Below are positions 12,011 to 24,831 of a stretch of DNA of 64,000 nt, one piece after another (positions within the stretch are counted from its first letter, which is position 1; each line of letters starts with the position of its first letter). The stretch lies in the NCBI GenBank assembly GCA_951804985.1, contig OX638133.1, positions 13,288,501 through 13,352,500 on the forward strand, given 5' to 3'. The position numbers were made by a program, and so were the translations under genes. Under the pieces are notes generated by a model. The model saw only the letters and a program-made list of their open reading frames with translations, was not told the origin of the DNA and searched no databases. The stretch comes from Dryomyza anilis (Eukaryota > Arthropoda > Insecta > Diptera > Dryomyzidae).

Positions 12011-14540
12011 AAATGTATTTGGTTTGAAAAAATTTATTTAAAAAAAAAGTCTCTCATTTCAAAAAATATATAAATTTGATAAACGAAAAATGTTTATATA
12101 TTTAAATTAAAAAAAAAGAATATTAATTTGCTTGTACTGTATTGATAGATAACATCGAATGATTCGATGATGCATCTTTACCAAATACAGACACTGTTTA
12201 GCACGTACACACACCAACACTACAATCTGTAAAACATCGAATTTCGCGGTAAAAATATGCAACACTACGAATACATTGTGTTGCCACATTTTTTTTTAAT
12301 CTGCAAGTTTTCGCAATAATAATTGAACAAATTTTATATATTATTAATTTTTTTTTTTTTCAAATAAACGTACAATATCAGAGTAAAACAAAACACGAAC
12401 ATTACAGTACACTACAAAAATAGTAGAAATAATGTCCAACACTCAAAATAAAACATTTTAATTTAATGAAAATGATTCACGAAAACATTAATACATAGTA
12501 CGAAATAACATTCGTGACAAAATATGTTTATGTCTAAATTCGTATATGTTACGAAAATCATTTGTGAACATTATCGACGTATTAATTCCAACATCTGACG
12601 AATAATGAACTTACATACCGTGTGTCTCTCTCTCTCTCATACTCTCACATAGAATTGTGCTCTTGTAATAAATCGAAATGTTTCGACATCGTGATGATCG
12701 ATTTCAACTTTGAAATACATTCAACATTGTAAATTTTTTGCATTTACGGAGATGCCGGAATGTTTTTACACTCAAAATAATCAATGCGACAATTAACGAA
12801 ATACTTTTTCGTAAATTCAAGTAACGTAAAATATACGATTTACTGTAATACGCCATTTTTTAAACTTCGTTTCGATTTATTATTTTTTGAAACATTCGTA
12901 TATTTTACAATTTAATATTCGTAATGGAAAACAAGCAGAAAACATGAAGAACACAAGACAGGTCAGATCAAATTTTTAGCGTTGGCATCTCCGTAAATGC
13001 ATTCAATTTCGCAAATGTAACAGTGTGTGAAATTATTTAAAATTATTATTAAATAAAAAAATTTACTATTAATTCCAACATCTGACGAATAATGAACTTA
13101 GATACCGTGTGTCTCTCTCTCTCATACTCTCAAATATAATTGTCCTCTTGTAATAAATCGAAATTTTTCGACATCGTGATGATTGATTCCAATTAACATA
13201 GCCATTTTATTTATTTTTATTTGTTACTATTTAAGTCTAAAGATGAACAAAAACATGTTTTATGCTTAACCAGAGCATACGTTCAAACATTGTTTAATTT
13301 TTTCCAACCTCATCTAACTTTTAATGAAATGCAGATATAACTCTTTCTAAAGTCATTTGAATCATAAAACTAAGCAGAAGTATACCTATAACATCTTGTA
13401 CATATAACAAAAAATTAAAATTAAACTAGCACTTTTTTTAATAAAATATTTTTCTTGAATATATTATTATTATTATAGATGGACAAACTGTAGTAATAAT
13501 ACAAGGTATTCGTTTTTTTTTTTTTTGTTATCAAAAATAAATATAAATCTTGAATGTAATTTATCTTGTAGAATATCGTGTTAGAAATTTAAGGCTAAAA
13601 TTTTTATTTTTTTTAATTTTAATGTAACAATTTTAATAGATTTATTGTTTTTATTTTTTTATTATATATAAATAGTACTTTTTTAAACTCACTTTCTGTA
13701 TTACGACAGGAAACACTATTATACGAAAATGACGTCGTTTTTAACTATAATGAATTTTTTAAATGTCATTCACTCGTTGATTACGTTCGTTCGCAATACA
13801 GAAAGTGGCCCTAAGATTTTATTTCACGTCATCGCTTTTGATTTTGTTTTCTTTTGACACACTTTGTTATAATTAAAGAAACCAGCAGAGACCACTTTCG
13901 TTTTTTGATTTTTGTGCAATTCTTCAAAAACGAACATCAATCGTCGTCCATTTAAATGTCCGTTTTTGATCCATAAATTATATTTCTTTACTGCAATTCT
14001 GATATATTCTAATACTTTTATTTTATTATGCAAACAAATGTCTTCTGCTCTATGTCATTTTTAAGTCCAATTAATTTTGATTTTCATACGGTTTTACTTC
14101 TCAAAATTTTGCAAACAAAAAGTCAGTATTAGCCGAAATTAAGTCGCCGTCAAACATTTTAACATCACTCGCCGTCGCCGACAAAAACTAATCGGCGCAT
14201 TGCTGTGGTGGAATAGTTGCATATTTCAAAATTGTATTATTTTTCTATTGAAGACATAAACCACAAGGTGAATTTCCGCACTATAAATTCCGCTACTCGC
14301 CATAATTGAAAACAGCGCTAACATTACGAATTTTAACAGTGAATAAAAAGTTATAGTAAAAATTTTAAATTTTATTGCAGATAACATAATATAAAGTGTT
14401 CGTTAAGTATTAAATAATTTTATATTTTAATTATAGATTTTATGCTTAGTAGAAAACATAAATTTAATTTTTTATCATTTGGGCGATGTTTGACGATACA
14501 CAGACATTTTCGGAAACACTTTAATTATTTATACACTCTG
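12011..14540. other. Gene-free stretch with a 120-bp direct repeat
   Basis: Two copies of a roughly 120-130 bp segment (12581-12710 and 13068-13187), starting ATTAATTCCAACATCTGACG and containing a CTCTCTCTC tract, are about 485 bp apart. A small fold-back lies at 13690-13807 with ends CACTTTCTGTATTACGA and TCGCAATACAGAAAGTG. The open frames here are short and unsupported. The 3' end of PPO copy 1 probably extends to about 14370, where a complementary AATAAA is present. Confidence 0.55.
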
Positions 14541-16715
14541 TTAGTTAGCAGCACGCATAACAGTTCTATTCTCATGGCGAATAACGACATCTACGACACT
14601 CATGTTGGGCGTCAAGAATCCGGTCAATCTGTCGGCACCAGTACGTGGCAAGCGATCGAATGGATATCCCATTGGACGTCTATCGGGATAGAGGCGATCA
14701 CGAACGCCACAATAAGAAGCGGCATCGCTGCATGTGCCCACAAGTTGTTGATCAATCCTGTCGTTCTCATAGTCGGAAACCATAACGAATAGTTCGCAAG
14801 GCATACCCTGAGGCAGACCCTTGGGGATCAGCATATGGTTGGGCCAACCACAGCCGCAGAAGTTGAACTCGAGTTCTTCAGCGGTGCCGGCAGCTGGACG
14901 ATTGGCATCCAGGTTGCGGAATGTGCGATCGAATGGAATCGTCACACTGGACTCGGTTGAGCGACGGCGAATGGTGTTCTGGCCGGGGTTCACTGGAGGT
15001 ATTCGAAGAGTAATTAGTAATTGGTATGGCTTTGAAAAAGAAATAAGTCTTACATGCCACGATGAACTTGTCCAACTCGACCATCAACAAGCGTTGATCA
15101 CGCAACAACATCGGTTGTCCACGTTCGTCCTGCTTGGGTCCCATGAAGATGCGCACATAGCCAAAGCGTTGTGCACCACCACCGTTGTTCACGTTGATGG
15201 TATAGGTGAAGGGTGTGTGTTGCAAGTGGGTGAATCGGGCGAAGACATTGCCGCGGGGTACAAAGTCCATACCACGAGACAGGTTCAAGTCGGATTGTTG
15301 CCAGAAGGTGGTCAGGATATTCGGTTGGCCACCGTCGCTGCTGACTTGCACACCAGTAACTGAGACGCCATCGTAGCCCAGTTGGGGAGTCGTGTATGGG
15401 GTCAGTCTGGTCTTGTGCTCCTGGAAGATGTCGTCGACAAATGCGTGCCATCTGTAGAAGACTGGATCACGCATGGCGGTGGCAGAGTCACCCATTACTC
15501 CGAAAGACTCCAAATGACGATGATCGGGATCGTGCGAGTAGGAAATAAAGACATGGCCCATGTTGTGCATATCACCGTAGAGCGCACGATTCGGCGAAAC
15601 GATGGATGACTCCATCATGTTTCCAAGAATGTCGATGCCGCGTTGTTCATCCAATTGAATTTGGTTGTTGCGTTCCTAGAGTTTCAAAATTCAAAATAGT
15701 AAAAACAGAAAAAAATTAAAATACAATTCTAGCTCACATCCAAAACGAATCCTTGATGAATTGCCTCGATTATACGGTCCCTCCAGCGCTCCAAATCGCT
15801 AACGTCCAATTTAATCTGATCAGCTTCACGGTCCAAATCAGACAATACAGTATTCTCGAAACGTGGTGGCCAGGCACGGCTTGCAACCAACGAATCCATT
15901 TTTGGGAAATATCCTTCAGCGATGGGCTCACGCAAGTTATTGAAACGAACCACACGAGACAGCTGGTTACTGAAGCGCTCCATGTTGTAGCGTGCCACGA
16001 CCTGCTGATGCATGTAGTAGAAGAGTTCACCACGACGATCCTTATCGACGATGGTGCGATCTCCAGCCTCGAACGGATAGACCAAGTGCCAATGCCAGTG
16101 ATGCAAATTGATGCCCATATCTTCACGGAAGTACCAGAGACGATGCTCTGGCTCTAGATCAGAGGCGGTGTAGTCGCGTGGAATGACAATGGCTTGACGA
16201 GAGCCTTCGGGTACAACTGTTGCCTCCTCACGTACTTGACGAAAGACTTGAGAGTCTACAAATCGGTCCGGGAAGTTTTGAGCAAATGAAGGCAAGTCGA
16301 TTCCTTTGGTATCGGGACGATGCAACAGTGCCACAGATAGGGCGTAGTTGAAGAGCAAAGGATTCACACGATCACGAGCAAATACGGCGACGCTTTGCAG
16401 GTCATCGATGGAGCGCAGGCCCATGAATATATCAATCAAACGTCCTGCAATGGTACGATGGCGTGGTATGAACAAGGAGAATTGCTCTTCGCGACTCAAA
16501 GACATCGGAATGCGCAAATCAGGAATCGCAATCTCCTTAACTGGAATGCGCTGCTCGGCATCTGCTCCGAAACGGTTCTGAATTTGATTCGAAATCGGTC
16601 TGTAGCGGTCTGTTAAATATTTATCTGGCAAATCGAACACGGACTTGTCCTTGACCATGAACACGGGCTCCGTGGGGTTGTTGAAAAGCAACAGCAAATT
16701 CTTCTTGTCGGCCAT
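14541..16715 (-). CDS. PPO: Prophenoloxidase, copy 1
   Basis: This is the zymogen of phenoloxidase, a type-3 copper oxidase. It hydroxylates tyrosine and oxidises DOPA and dopamine to quinones for melanisation, wound sealing and encapsulation. It is made in blood cells and, like other insect PPOs, has no signal peptide. Exons are 15738-16715, 15054-15675 and 14541-14992, giving 683 residues, the usual size. Copper A ligands are His206, His210 (HHWHWH) and His236. Copper B ligands are His363, His367 (HNMGH) and His403 (FYRWH). The GCGWP thioester-like motif is near residue 580. The activation cleavage site fits Arg48-Phe49. It is one arm of an inverted duplication with copy 2. Its similarity to copy 2 stops at the stop codon, so its 3' end is new, and an AATAAA complement lies at 14371-14376. 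Confidence 0.95.
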
Positions 16716-16792
16716 TGTTGTATTATTTTCAAATTTTTAAAATTTGGATTTTTTACTAAGCAGATGTAGTGTTCTGTACAAGTGAAGTTCAG

Positions 16793-16880
16793 AACTGATA
16801 ATTAAAAGTGAGTTCCGTCCTTCTTTTATACCATGTTATTTTGTATGTTATCAGTTGGACTATTGTTGCGTTTGCGGTTT
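16793..16880 (-). promoter_or_regulatory. PPO copy 1 promoter: initiator, TATA, GATA and Runx sites
   Basis: In gene orientation there is TATAAAA (16824-16830) and TCAGTT (16793-16798) 34 bases downstream. A TGATAA GATA-type site sits at 16848-16853. A Runx-type site, AAACCGCA in gene sense (plus strand TGCGGTTT, 16873-16880), lies 42 bases above TATA. A second partial Runx word, TGTGGTA on the plus strand, is at 16950-16956. Runx plus GATA is the Lozenge/Serpent code of Drosophila crystal-cell genes; binding here is inferred. Confidence 0.6.
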
Positions 16881-17248
16881 CCAAAATTTCTAGTTCGAAT
16901 TTATCAAAGTTTGGTTACAGACAGTAGATACTGCATGTGAAAATACTATTGTGGTACGCATTAAATTATCAAAAAAAAAAAAATATTTTATAATATGCGA
17001 TATCAAGCAATTAATTTTTAAATTTTTTACAAATAATTTTATTTGTTCGAATATTTATAATTTTTCGATATAAAACTCCAAATAATTTATTAGAAAATTA
17101 CGGGTTCCAATAATGATTGACAACGAAAAAAAATTCTCCGAACAATTACAATTCTGCTTATCGAAAATGTTGCAATAAGAAAAAAGTTTGTAATTTTGAC
17201 CATACATAATTTTCTTGTTTATCACTCCTAACTGCTTAAAATATAGTA

Positions 17249-17604
17249 AGGGTATTCATATAACGTGTTAAGTCGTGCTAAATTGTTAAATTGTTAAAGT
17301 TAGCTCCTTTTTATATGAACGTACTTTTTCTTGTTAACTTAAAAATGCTGTCAAAATGTATAATTTGCATCTAAATATTTTAGTTTCCAATGCTTAGTAA
17401 AACTCCTAAATGAATAACACACAATTAACAATGATGAATTTTAAACTAGTCTTAACAAATTACATTTTCGAATATAAACACATCTCAGAGCTTGATAAGT
17501 TGCTATTCCGTGCTAAGTCGATTTCCATACAAAAATTGTAATAGATTTTAAAAATTTGTTAAGAAAAGCCAGTTAGCAGGACTTAACAAGTTATATGAAT
17601 ACCC
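17249..17604. mobile_element. 356-bp MITE inserted in one arm only
   Basis: The ends are GGGTATTCATATAAC and GTTATATGAATACCC, followed inward by related GTTAAGTC / GACTTAAC-like words. The six bases ATAGTA flank it on both sides (17243-17248 and 17605-17610). The matching place in the other arm of the palindrome (near 21187-21192 in reverse) has a single ATAGTA and no insert, so the target duplication and boundaries are read directly. It does not code. Confidence 0.85.
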
Positions 17605-17946
17605 ATAGTATCTAAATTGTCTAAAGTAACATTTAAAAAATGCGAATTTTGAGCGAATTTTGATATTTAAAAGGAAAATTGGCTTTAAGATTTTTTGTAA
17701 ACATATTTTTCAACGGTACAATATATTTTTATTCTATGTTATTGATGAGAAGGGTATAAAATTTCGATTGCAATTTTCTCAAAAACGTTACAAAGTAAAA
17801 AAAAAACTGATTATCATTAGCATGAGTATCATTAGCATCCAAAATATTTTAAGTGTATTGAATAAATCCATCATCGTACACAGACAAAAATATTGAACTT
17901 TAATATATCAACTGACATTAATTAATAACAATATTTAATTCTATTA

Positions 17947-18521
17947 GGGCCGTCTTCACAATATCTAGTTAAATATTAACTTCCACTTTAACCGAAAGTT
18001 TGCTAAAATTCTATTTCACAACCATTTGTTATATCTCTTTGTCATTTAAATTTTCTTTAACAGGCAGATACTTTAACCGATAGAACATGTTTCCGTTATA
18101 TTTATAACCGACAGATCCATTGCAAAAATTATGATGAAATTTGTGCATAAAATTGTTCCCGAAATACCAAAATGCAATGTCGCAAAATATCATAAGGTAA
18201 ATGGCAATAGAAATACTAGCAAAATGGTCTATTGCCATTGCAAATCTGTCGTCGCAATATCCAAATATGACGAGAAACAAATTCACCATTTCATGAAATT
18301 TTAAATTTAAAAAATTAAATTTAATTTAATTAATTTATGTCAATTAGTTGCCAGATATGACAGAAAATCTATTACAATATCGTTCTAAGCGGAAGTTAAA
18401 TAATTTGTGTTGGTGAAAATGAAAATATTTAACGGAAAATTTATTCTGAAAGTTAGGCTATCTGCCAGTTAACAAACCTACAGATAAATTTTAACGTAAC
18501 CGAACATTGTGAAAACGGCCC
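17947..18521. mobile_element. MITE with GGGCCGT ends, left-arm copy
   Basis: Ends are GGGCCGTCTTCACAAT and ATTGTGAAAACGGCCC, flanked by TTA on both sides (17944-17946, 18522-18524). A 3-bp TTA/TAA duplication and G-rich ends suit the PIF/Harbinger superfamily. The sister copy is at 20284-20854. The open frame inside (18029-18289 on the minus strand) is not a recognisable transposase. Confidence 0.65.
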
Positions 18522-18525
18522 TTAA

Positions 18526-20280
18526 TATGAAACATGATTTTGAACGACCTGAATATAAATATGTTTCCAGTGAAACATATCAGAAACAAATTTAAATATT
18601 TTTGATTTTTATTTGTGGTTTTTTCACATTAGTTTCAGAAATTATATACTGCACTATATTATACTCTTTTACTATTAGTACTTTTTGTAACACAATTTAT
18701 ATATTTATTTAATTTACAAATAAAAAATTATTACCGACGCCAACACGTTTTCTCAACGAACAACAAAAGACACGTACACAGAAAATGCCGATCACCGAGT
18801 GTCAACTTTGTATACAAGAAGAGAGCAGCAAGAATACCTTTATTTACATTTTTTTTTGTTTGTTTTCAAACATCATTATGTTTAAAATCACCCTATACAT
18901 ACTTCAAACGACGACAAAAGAGACGTATGTAGAAAATTCTGCTCAACGAGTGCCAACTTCGTATACAAGAAGAATGTTGCAAGAATACATTTATTTAAAT
19001 CATATTTATTTTTTGTTTGTTTTTAAACATCAATATGTTCAAACGATAGCAAAGGATGGCGTAGGTAAAAAATGCTGCACAACGTTGCCAACTTCGTCAG
19101 TCGATAAATTATCGAATTAAGACGAGCGTTGCGAAAATACGTTGTATTTAGATTTGATTAGCATTTTCTGTGTTTCGAAACATAGTTTTAACCAAGTAAA
19201 TTGTCAAGAAATAGTTTATTCAAATTCAATTAAAATATTATGTTGGTATTGTAACATATTTATGGTAAATTTGACATATTCTGCTGGACAATATAATAAT
19301 GTTTACACGTGAACACAAATAAACTCAATTCCGATTATAATTTAATTACACTTCATTCCGAATAAATGTATGATAATTTCGTATTACGTTTTAATTACAT
19401 TCAAATATATTCAAACAAATCTTTTCTATCCGTGTAGAGACCCTTCCTGCGAACATTTTTTAATGCTGGTATAAATGTAGAATATTATCCCCTGTAGAAT
19501 TCTTCCCCTTACAGTTATGCCTCGTACAATTCTTGCACATAGAAAACAAATATTTCCCTGTTAATTATTCCTCGAGACAATTTTTACCATTTCATTGGCA
19601 CTTTTTGCATAGTAATTTTTTATACCGCTGTGGTGAGTTTAAATGTGGTAAGTTTTGAAGTGGTCAGTTTCGGAGTGGTGAGTTTAAAGAATTTGGGGTG
19701 GTGAACTACACCCTTGTGTGAAATATCTTGACATCATTGTAATAACTGCCGACATTTAGCATCCTGAAAAATATATCTTTTATGGGATGTACAAAGGCCA
19801 GTGGTCCCATTCCGCCCACTTTCAGTGAGACCATTTAAATTTGAAAAATATATCGCTAAGTTAAATTTCATCAAATTCGCGATCCAACATTTCTCTAAAC
19901 ATTTGCATAATATTTAAATATTCATTTATATTTCTTAAAAATTCAATTTTAATTAATGAAATATCAAATTTTTATTAGAAATTCTAATTCAATTCAAAAT
20001 TCATATTTTTACAACGAAAAATAAAATTTACAGGAAAAACAAATTTTTACAAAAAAAAAAAATCATTTTCAAAACTGTTTACAATATTAAAACTTTTAAA
20101 ATATCTGAAATACAATTTATTAAATATTCATCGGGCATATTCCGTAATTCCGACTTTCCATCAAAATTAAACTATTTGAACAAATAAATCGAATTTAATT
20201 CGATTCTCGTCCGGAACCCCAGGGAATGCCCTCATAGTATATACACCAACCGAGAAGAGATTTCATTAAATAATTCATAT
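18526..20280. other. Spacer of the PPO palindrome
   Basis: It holds about three imperfect tandem units of 135-150 bp (from about 18745 to 19140) marked by the recurring phrase GTGCCAACTTCGTATACA or near variants. At 19330-19440 is a repeat end that reappears in inverted form at 62301 (CTACACGGATAGAAAAGATT). At 19440-19615 is a segment related to 55050-55120. No gene is visible. Confidence 0.55.
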
Positions 20281-20283
20281 TAA

Positions 20284-20854
20284 GGGCCGTTTTCACAATG
20301 TTCTGTTACGTTAAAATTTATCTGTAGGTTTGTTGACTGGTAGATAGCCTAACTTTCAGAATAAAGTTTCCGTTAAATATTTTCATTTTCACCAACACAA
20401 ATTATTTAACTTCCGGTTAGAACGATACTGTAATAGATTTTCTGTCATATCTGGCATCTAATTGACATAAATTAATTAATTTAAATTTAATTTTTTAAAT
20501 TTAAAATTTCATGAAATGGTGAATTTGTTGGATATTGCGACGACAGACTTGCAATGGCAATAGCCCATTTTGCTAGTATTTCTATTGCCATTGACCTTAT
20601 GATATTTTGCGACATTGCATTTTGGTATTTCGGGAACAATTTTATGCACAAATTTCAGCATAATTTTTTCAATTGATTGTCAAAATCTGTCGGTTATAAA
20701 TATAATGGAAACATGTTCTATCGGTTAAAGTATCTGCCGGTTAAAGAAAATTTAAATGACAAACAGATATAACAAATGATTGTGAAATAGAATTTTAGCA
20801 AACTTTCGGTTAAAGTGGAAGTTAATATTTAACTAGATATTGTGAAAACGGCCC
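20284..20854. mobile_element. MITE with GGGCCGT ends, right-arm copy
   Basis: Inverse partner of the element at 17947-18521, flanked by TAA on both sides (20281-20283, 20855-20857). It is similar along its whole length, with scattered substitutions and small indels. It forms the inner end of the right palindrome arm. Confidence 0.65.
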
Positions 20855-21584
20855 TAATGGAATTAAATATTCTTATTAATTAATGTCAGTTGATATATTT
20901 CAGTTCAATATTTTTGTCTGTGTACGATGATGGATTTATTCAATACACTTTAAATATTTTGGATGCTAATGATACTCATGCTAATGATAATCAGTTTTTT
21001 CTTACTTTGTAACGTTTTTGAGAAAATTGCAATCGAAATTTTAAACCCTTCTCATCCATAACATAGAATAAAAATATTTTGTACCGTTGAAAATAATTTT
21101 ACAAAAAATCTTAAAGCTAATTTTTCTTTTAAATATCAATGGCTCAAAATTCGCATTTTTTAAATGTTACTTTAGACAATTTAGATACTATATTTTAAGC
21201 AGTTAGGAGTGATAAACAAGAAAATTATGTATGGTTATCCAGAGCATAGACCGCACAAACTATCAAAATTACAATCTTTTTTGCTTATTGCAACATTTTC
21301 GATAATCAGAATTGTAATTGTTCGGAGAATTTTTTTTCGTTGTCAATCATTATTGGAACCCGTAATTTTCTAATAAATTATTTGGAGTTTTATATCGAAA
21401 AATTATAAATATTCGAACAAATAAAATTATTTGTAAAAAATTTAAAAATTAGTTGCTTGATATCGCATATTATAAAATAATTTTTTTATTTTTTGATAAT
21501 TTAATGCGTACCACAATAGTATTTTCACATGCAGTATCTACTGTCTGTAACCAACCTTTGATAAATTCGAACTAGAAATTTTGG

Positions 21585-21672
21585 AAACCGCAAACGCAAC
21601 AATAGTCCAACTGATAACATACAAAATAACATGGTATAAAAGAAGGACGGAACTCACTTTTAATTATCAGTT
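21585..21672 (+). promoter_or_regulatory. PPO copy 2 promoter: Runx site, TATA and initiator
   Basis: The Runx-type site AAACCGCA is at 21585-21592, TATAAAA at 21635-21641 and TCAGTT at 21667-21672, with 34 bases from the first T of TATA to the A of the initiator. A second Runx-like TACCACA is at 21509-21515. The region mirrors the copy 1 promoter almost base for base. Confidence 0.6.
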
Positions 21673-21749
21673 CTGAACTTCACTTGTACAGAACACTACA
21701 TCTGCTTAGTAAAAAATCCAAATTTTAGAAATTTGAAAATAATACAACA

Positions 21750-23924
21750 ATGGCCGACAAGAAGAATTTGCTGTTGCTTTTCAACAACCCCACGGAGCCC
21801 GTGTTCATGGTCAAGGACAAGTCCGTGTTCGATTTGCCAGATAAATATTTAACAGACCGCTACAGACCGATTTCGAATCAAATTCAGAACCGTTTCGGAG
21901 CAGATGCCGAGCAGCGCATTCCAGTTAAGGAGATTGCGATTCCTGATTTGCGCATTCCGATGTCTTTGAGTCGCGAAGAGCAATTCTCCTTGTTCATACC
22001 ACGCCATCGTACCATTGCAGGACGTTTGATTGATATATTCATGGGCCTGCGCTCCATCGATGATCTGCAAAGCGTCGCCGTATTTGCTCGTGATCGTGTG
22101 AATCCTTTGCTCTTCAACTACGCCCTATCTGTGGCACTGTTGCATCGTCCCGACACCAAAGGAATCGACTTGCCTTCATTTGCTCAAAACTTCCCGGACC
22201 GATTTGTAGACTCTCAAGTCTTTCGTCAAGTACGTGAGGAGGCAACAGTTGTACCCGAAGGCTCTCGTCAAGCCATTGTCATTCCACGCGACTACACCGC
22301 CTCCGATCTAGAGCCAGAGCATCGTCTCTGGTACTTCCGTGAAGATATGGGCATCAATTTGCATCACTGGCATTGGCACTTGGTCTATCCGTTCGAGGCT
22401 GGAGATCGCACCATCGTCGATAAGGATCGTCGTGGTGAACTCTTCTACTACATGCATCAGCAGGTCGTGGCACGCTACAACATGGAGCGCTTCAGTAACC
22501 AGCTGTCTCGTGTGGTTCGTTTCAATAACTTGCGTGAGCCCATCGCTGAAGGATATTTCCCAAAAATGGATTCGTTGGTTGCAAGCCGTGCCTGGCCACC
22601 ACGTTTCGAGAATACTGTATTGTCTGATTTGGACCGTGAAGCTGATCAGATTAAATTGGACGTTAGCGATTTGGAGCGCTGGAGGGACCGTATAATCGAG
22701 GCAATTCATCAAGGATTCGTTTTGGATGTGAGCTAGAATTGTATTTTCATTTTTTTCTGTGTTTACTAATTTGAATTTTGAAACTCTAGGAACGCAACAA
22801 CCAAATTCAATTGGATGAACAACGCGGCATCGACATTCTTGGAAACATGATGGAGTCATCCATCGTTTCGCCGAATCGTGCGCTCTACGGTGATATGCAC
22901 AACATGGGCCATGTCTTTATTTCCTACTCGCACGATCCCGATCATCGTCATTTGGAGTCTTTCGGAGTAATGGGTGACTCTGCCACCGCCATGCGTGATC
23001 CAGTCTTCTACAGATGGCACGCATTTGTCGACGACATCTTCCAGGAGCACAAGACCAGACTGACCCCATACACGACTCCCCAACTGGGCTACGACGGCGT
23101 CTCAGTTACTGGTGTGCAAGTCAGCAGTGAAGGTGGCCAACCGAATATCCTGACCACCTTCTGGCAACAATCCGACTTGAACCTGTCCCGTGGTATGGAC
23201 TTTGTACCCCGCGGCAATGTCTTCGCCCGATTCACCCACTTGCAACATACACCCTTCACCTATACCATCAACGTGAACAACGGTGGTGGTGCACAACGCT
23301 TTGGCTATGTGCGCATCTTCATGGGACCCAAGCAGGACGAACGTGGACAACCGATGTTGTTGCGTGATCAACGCTTGTTGATGGTCGAATTGGACAAGTT
23401 CATCGTGGCATGTAAGACTTATTTCTTTTTCAAAGCCATACCAATTACTTATTCCTCTTCTAATACCTCTAGTGAACCCCGGTCAGAACACCATTCGCCG
23501 TCGCTCAACCGAGTCCAGTGTGACGATTCCATTCGATCGCACATTCCGCAACCTGGATGCCAATCGTCCAGCTGCCGGCACCGCTGAAGAACTCGAGTTC
23601 AACTTCTGCGGCTGTGGTTGGCCCAACCATATGCTGATCCCCAAGGGTCTGCCTCAGGGTATGCCTTGCGAACTATTCGTTATGGTTTCCGACTATGAGA
23701 ACGACAGGATTGATCAACAACTTGTGGGCACATGCAGCGATGCCGCTTCTTATTGTGGCGTTCGTGATCGCCTCTATCCCGATAGACGTCCAATGGGATA
23801 TCCATTCGATCGCTTGCCACGTACTGGTGCCGACAGATTGACCGGATTCTTGACGCCCAACATGAGTGTCGTAGATGTCGTTATTCGCCATGAGAATAGA
23901 ACTGTTATGCGTCCAGCTAACTAA
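21750..23924 (+). CDS. PPO: Prophenoloxidase, copy 2 (inverted twin of copy 1)
   Basis: Exons are 21750-22727, 22790-23411 and 23473-23924, with 62- and 61-base introns. The 683-residue product differs from copy 1 only at an Asp/Glu change in exon 2 (the VQVSSEGG segment) and an Ala/Pro change three residues from the C-terminus (MRPAN). Copper ligands are His206, His210, His236, His363, His367 and His403. The GCGWP motif and Arg48-Phe49 activation site are intact. It is the only plus-strand PPO in the cluster. A canonical AATAAA is at 23973-23978, about 50 bases after the stop, so this copy appears to retain the ancestral 3' end. Role as for copy 1: a cytosolic zymogen released from blood cells for melanisation. 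Confidence 0.95.
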
Positions 23925-24079
23925 ATTGGTTTTCCTAATGGTTTATATTATGTTACCTTAATTTTTAATCCTAATAAAAGCAAGATACTAAAACTAAAAA
24001 TATTCTTTTTGTGTAGTATTTTAGTATTAGCAGTATAGTTTTTTTTTATATTATTGTATACATTTCAGTGCGTTCTTCA

Positions 24080-24362
24080 AATGGTCCACCATGTCATTAT
24101 TATTGGGACCTAAAAGTAATTTTAAAGTGTAATATATAATGATCAAATACTGTACGAATAGAAATAATATTCTATACGGTGCTATCTCTTGACAGACAAT
24201 GTCAAACATTGACTTGAAAAAGATTCTCACTCGCGCCGTACAGATTTGGTATAAAACAGTAGGTCCTAAAAGTTTAAGATGGCTGGCATAAAACTCGGGA
24301 CCTTTCGGCTTACGTACTAGCAAATTTATGGTCGTAGTCCGACGCACTAACCAATACACTAT
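24080..24362 (-). mobile_element. Diverged tRNA-derived SINE, copy F
   Basis: The minus strand keeps a decayed tRNA head. On the plus strand this reads CGGGACCTTTCGGCT, then an extra insert, then CCGACGCACTAACCAATACACT. The body phrase ACAGTAGGTCC is also kept. It is clearly related to the copies at 1328, 35867 and 41159 but much older. Confidence 0.5.
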
Positions 24363-24831
24363 TTTTAATGGTATCAACAGATTAAACGCTCCAATTGAAC
24401 TATTTTAATAGTAAAAAATATAAATTGCATAGTATTTATTCTAACTATACTTTCTAAATTAGTACCCAGGTTTTTGTACATGCAAGTAGTTAAAATAGAA
24501 AGAGGACGATTCAAACTTGTCTCTGTCAAATGTCATACACAAAACGGGACGATGGGACACTAATTGGCAGACACTAAATTTATGTCCAGTCCAACAGTGT
24601 AAGTTGTGTCCTTTAATGGATCGTATTGTCTAAAGGCTCGAATATACGATTGAGAAATTAGCTAGAGATAGAGAAAAATCTACCGTAGAGCTTCCTACCG
24701 TGAAACTCTATGTAGTTTTCACACAACTCTTTGCGATATTTTGCTGTACCTCTACCTTTTGTCTCTATCATGTAAACTCGCCTTAAGGATATGATCCGAT
24801 ATGATCTAGTGTATATGTTATCAAGAGATGT

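Noticed and set aside
14442..16616. Long frames opposite PPO copy 1 (and the mirrored ones opposite copy 2)
   Set aside because: They lie antisense to well-supported coding exons, are mirrored only because the gene is duplicated, and resemble no protein.
18029..18289. 86-residue minus-strand frame inside a MITE
   Set aside because: The frame is broken in the sister element at 20284-20854 and shows no transposase motifs.
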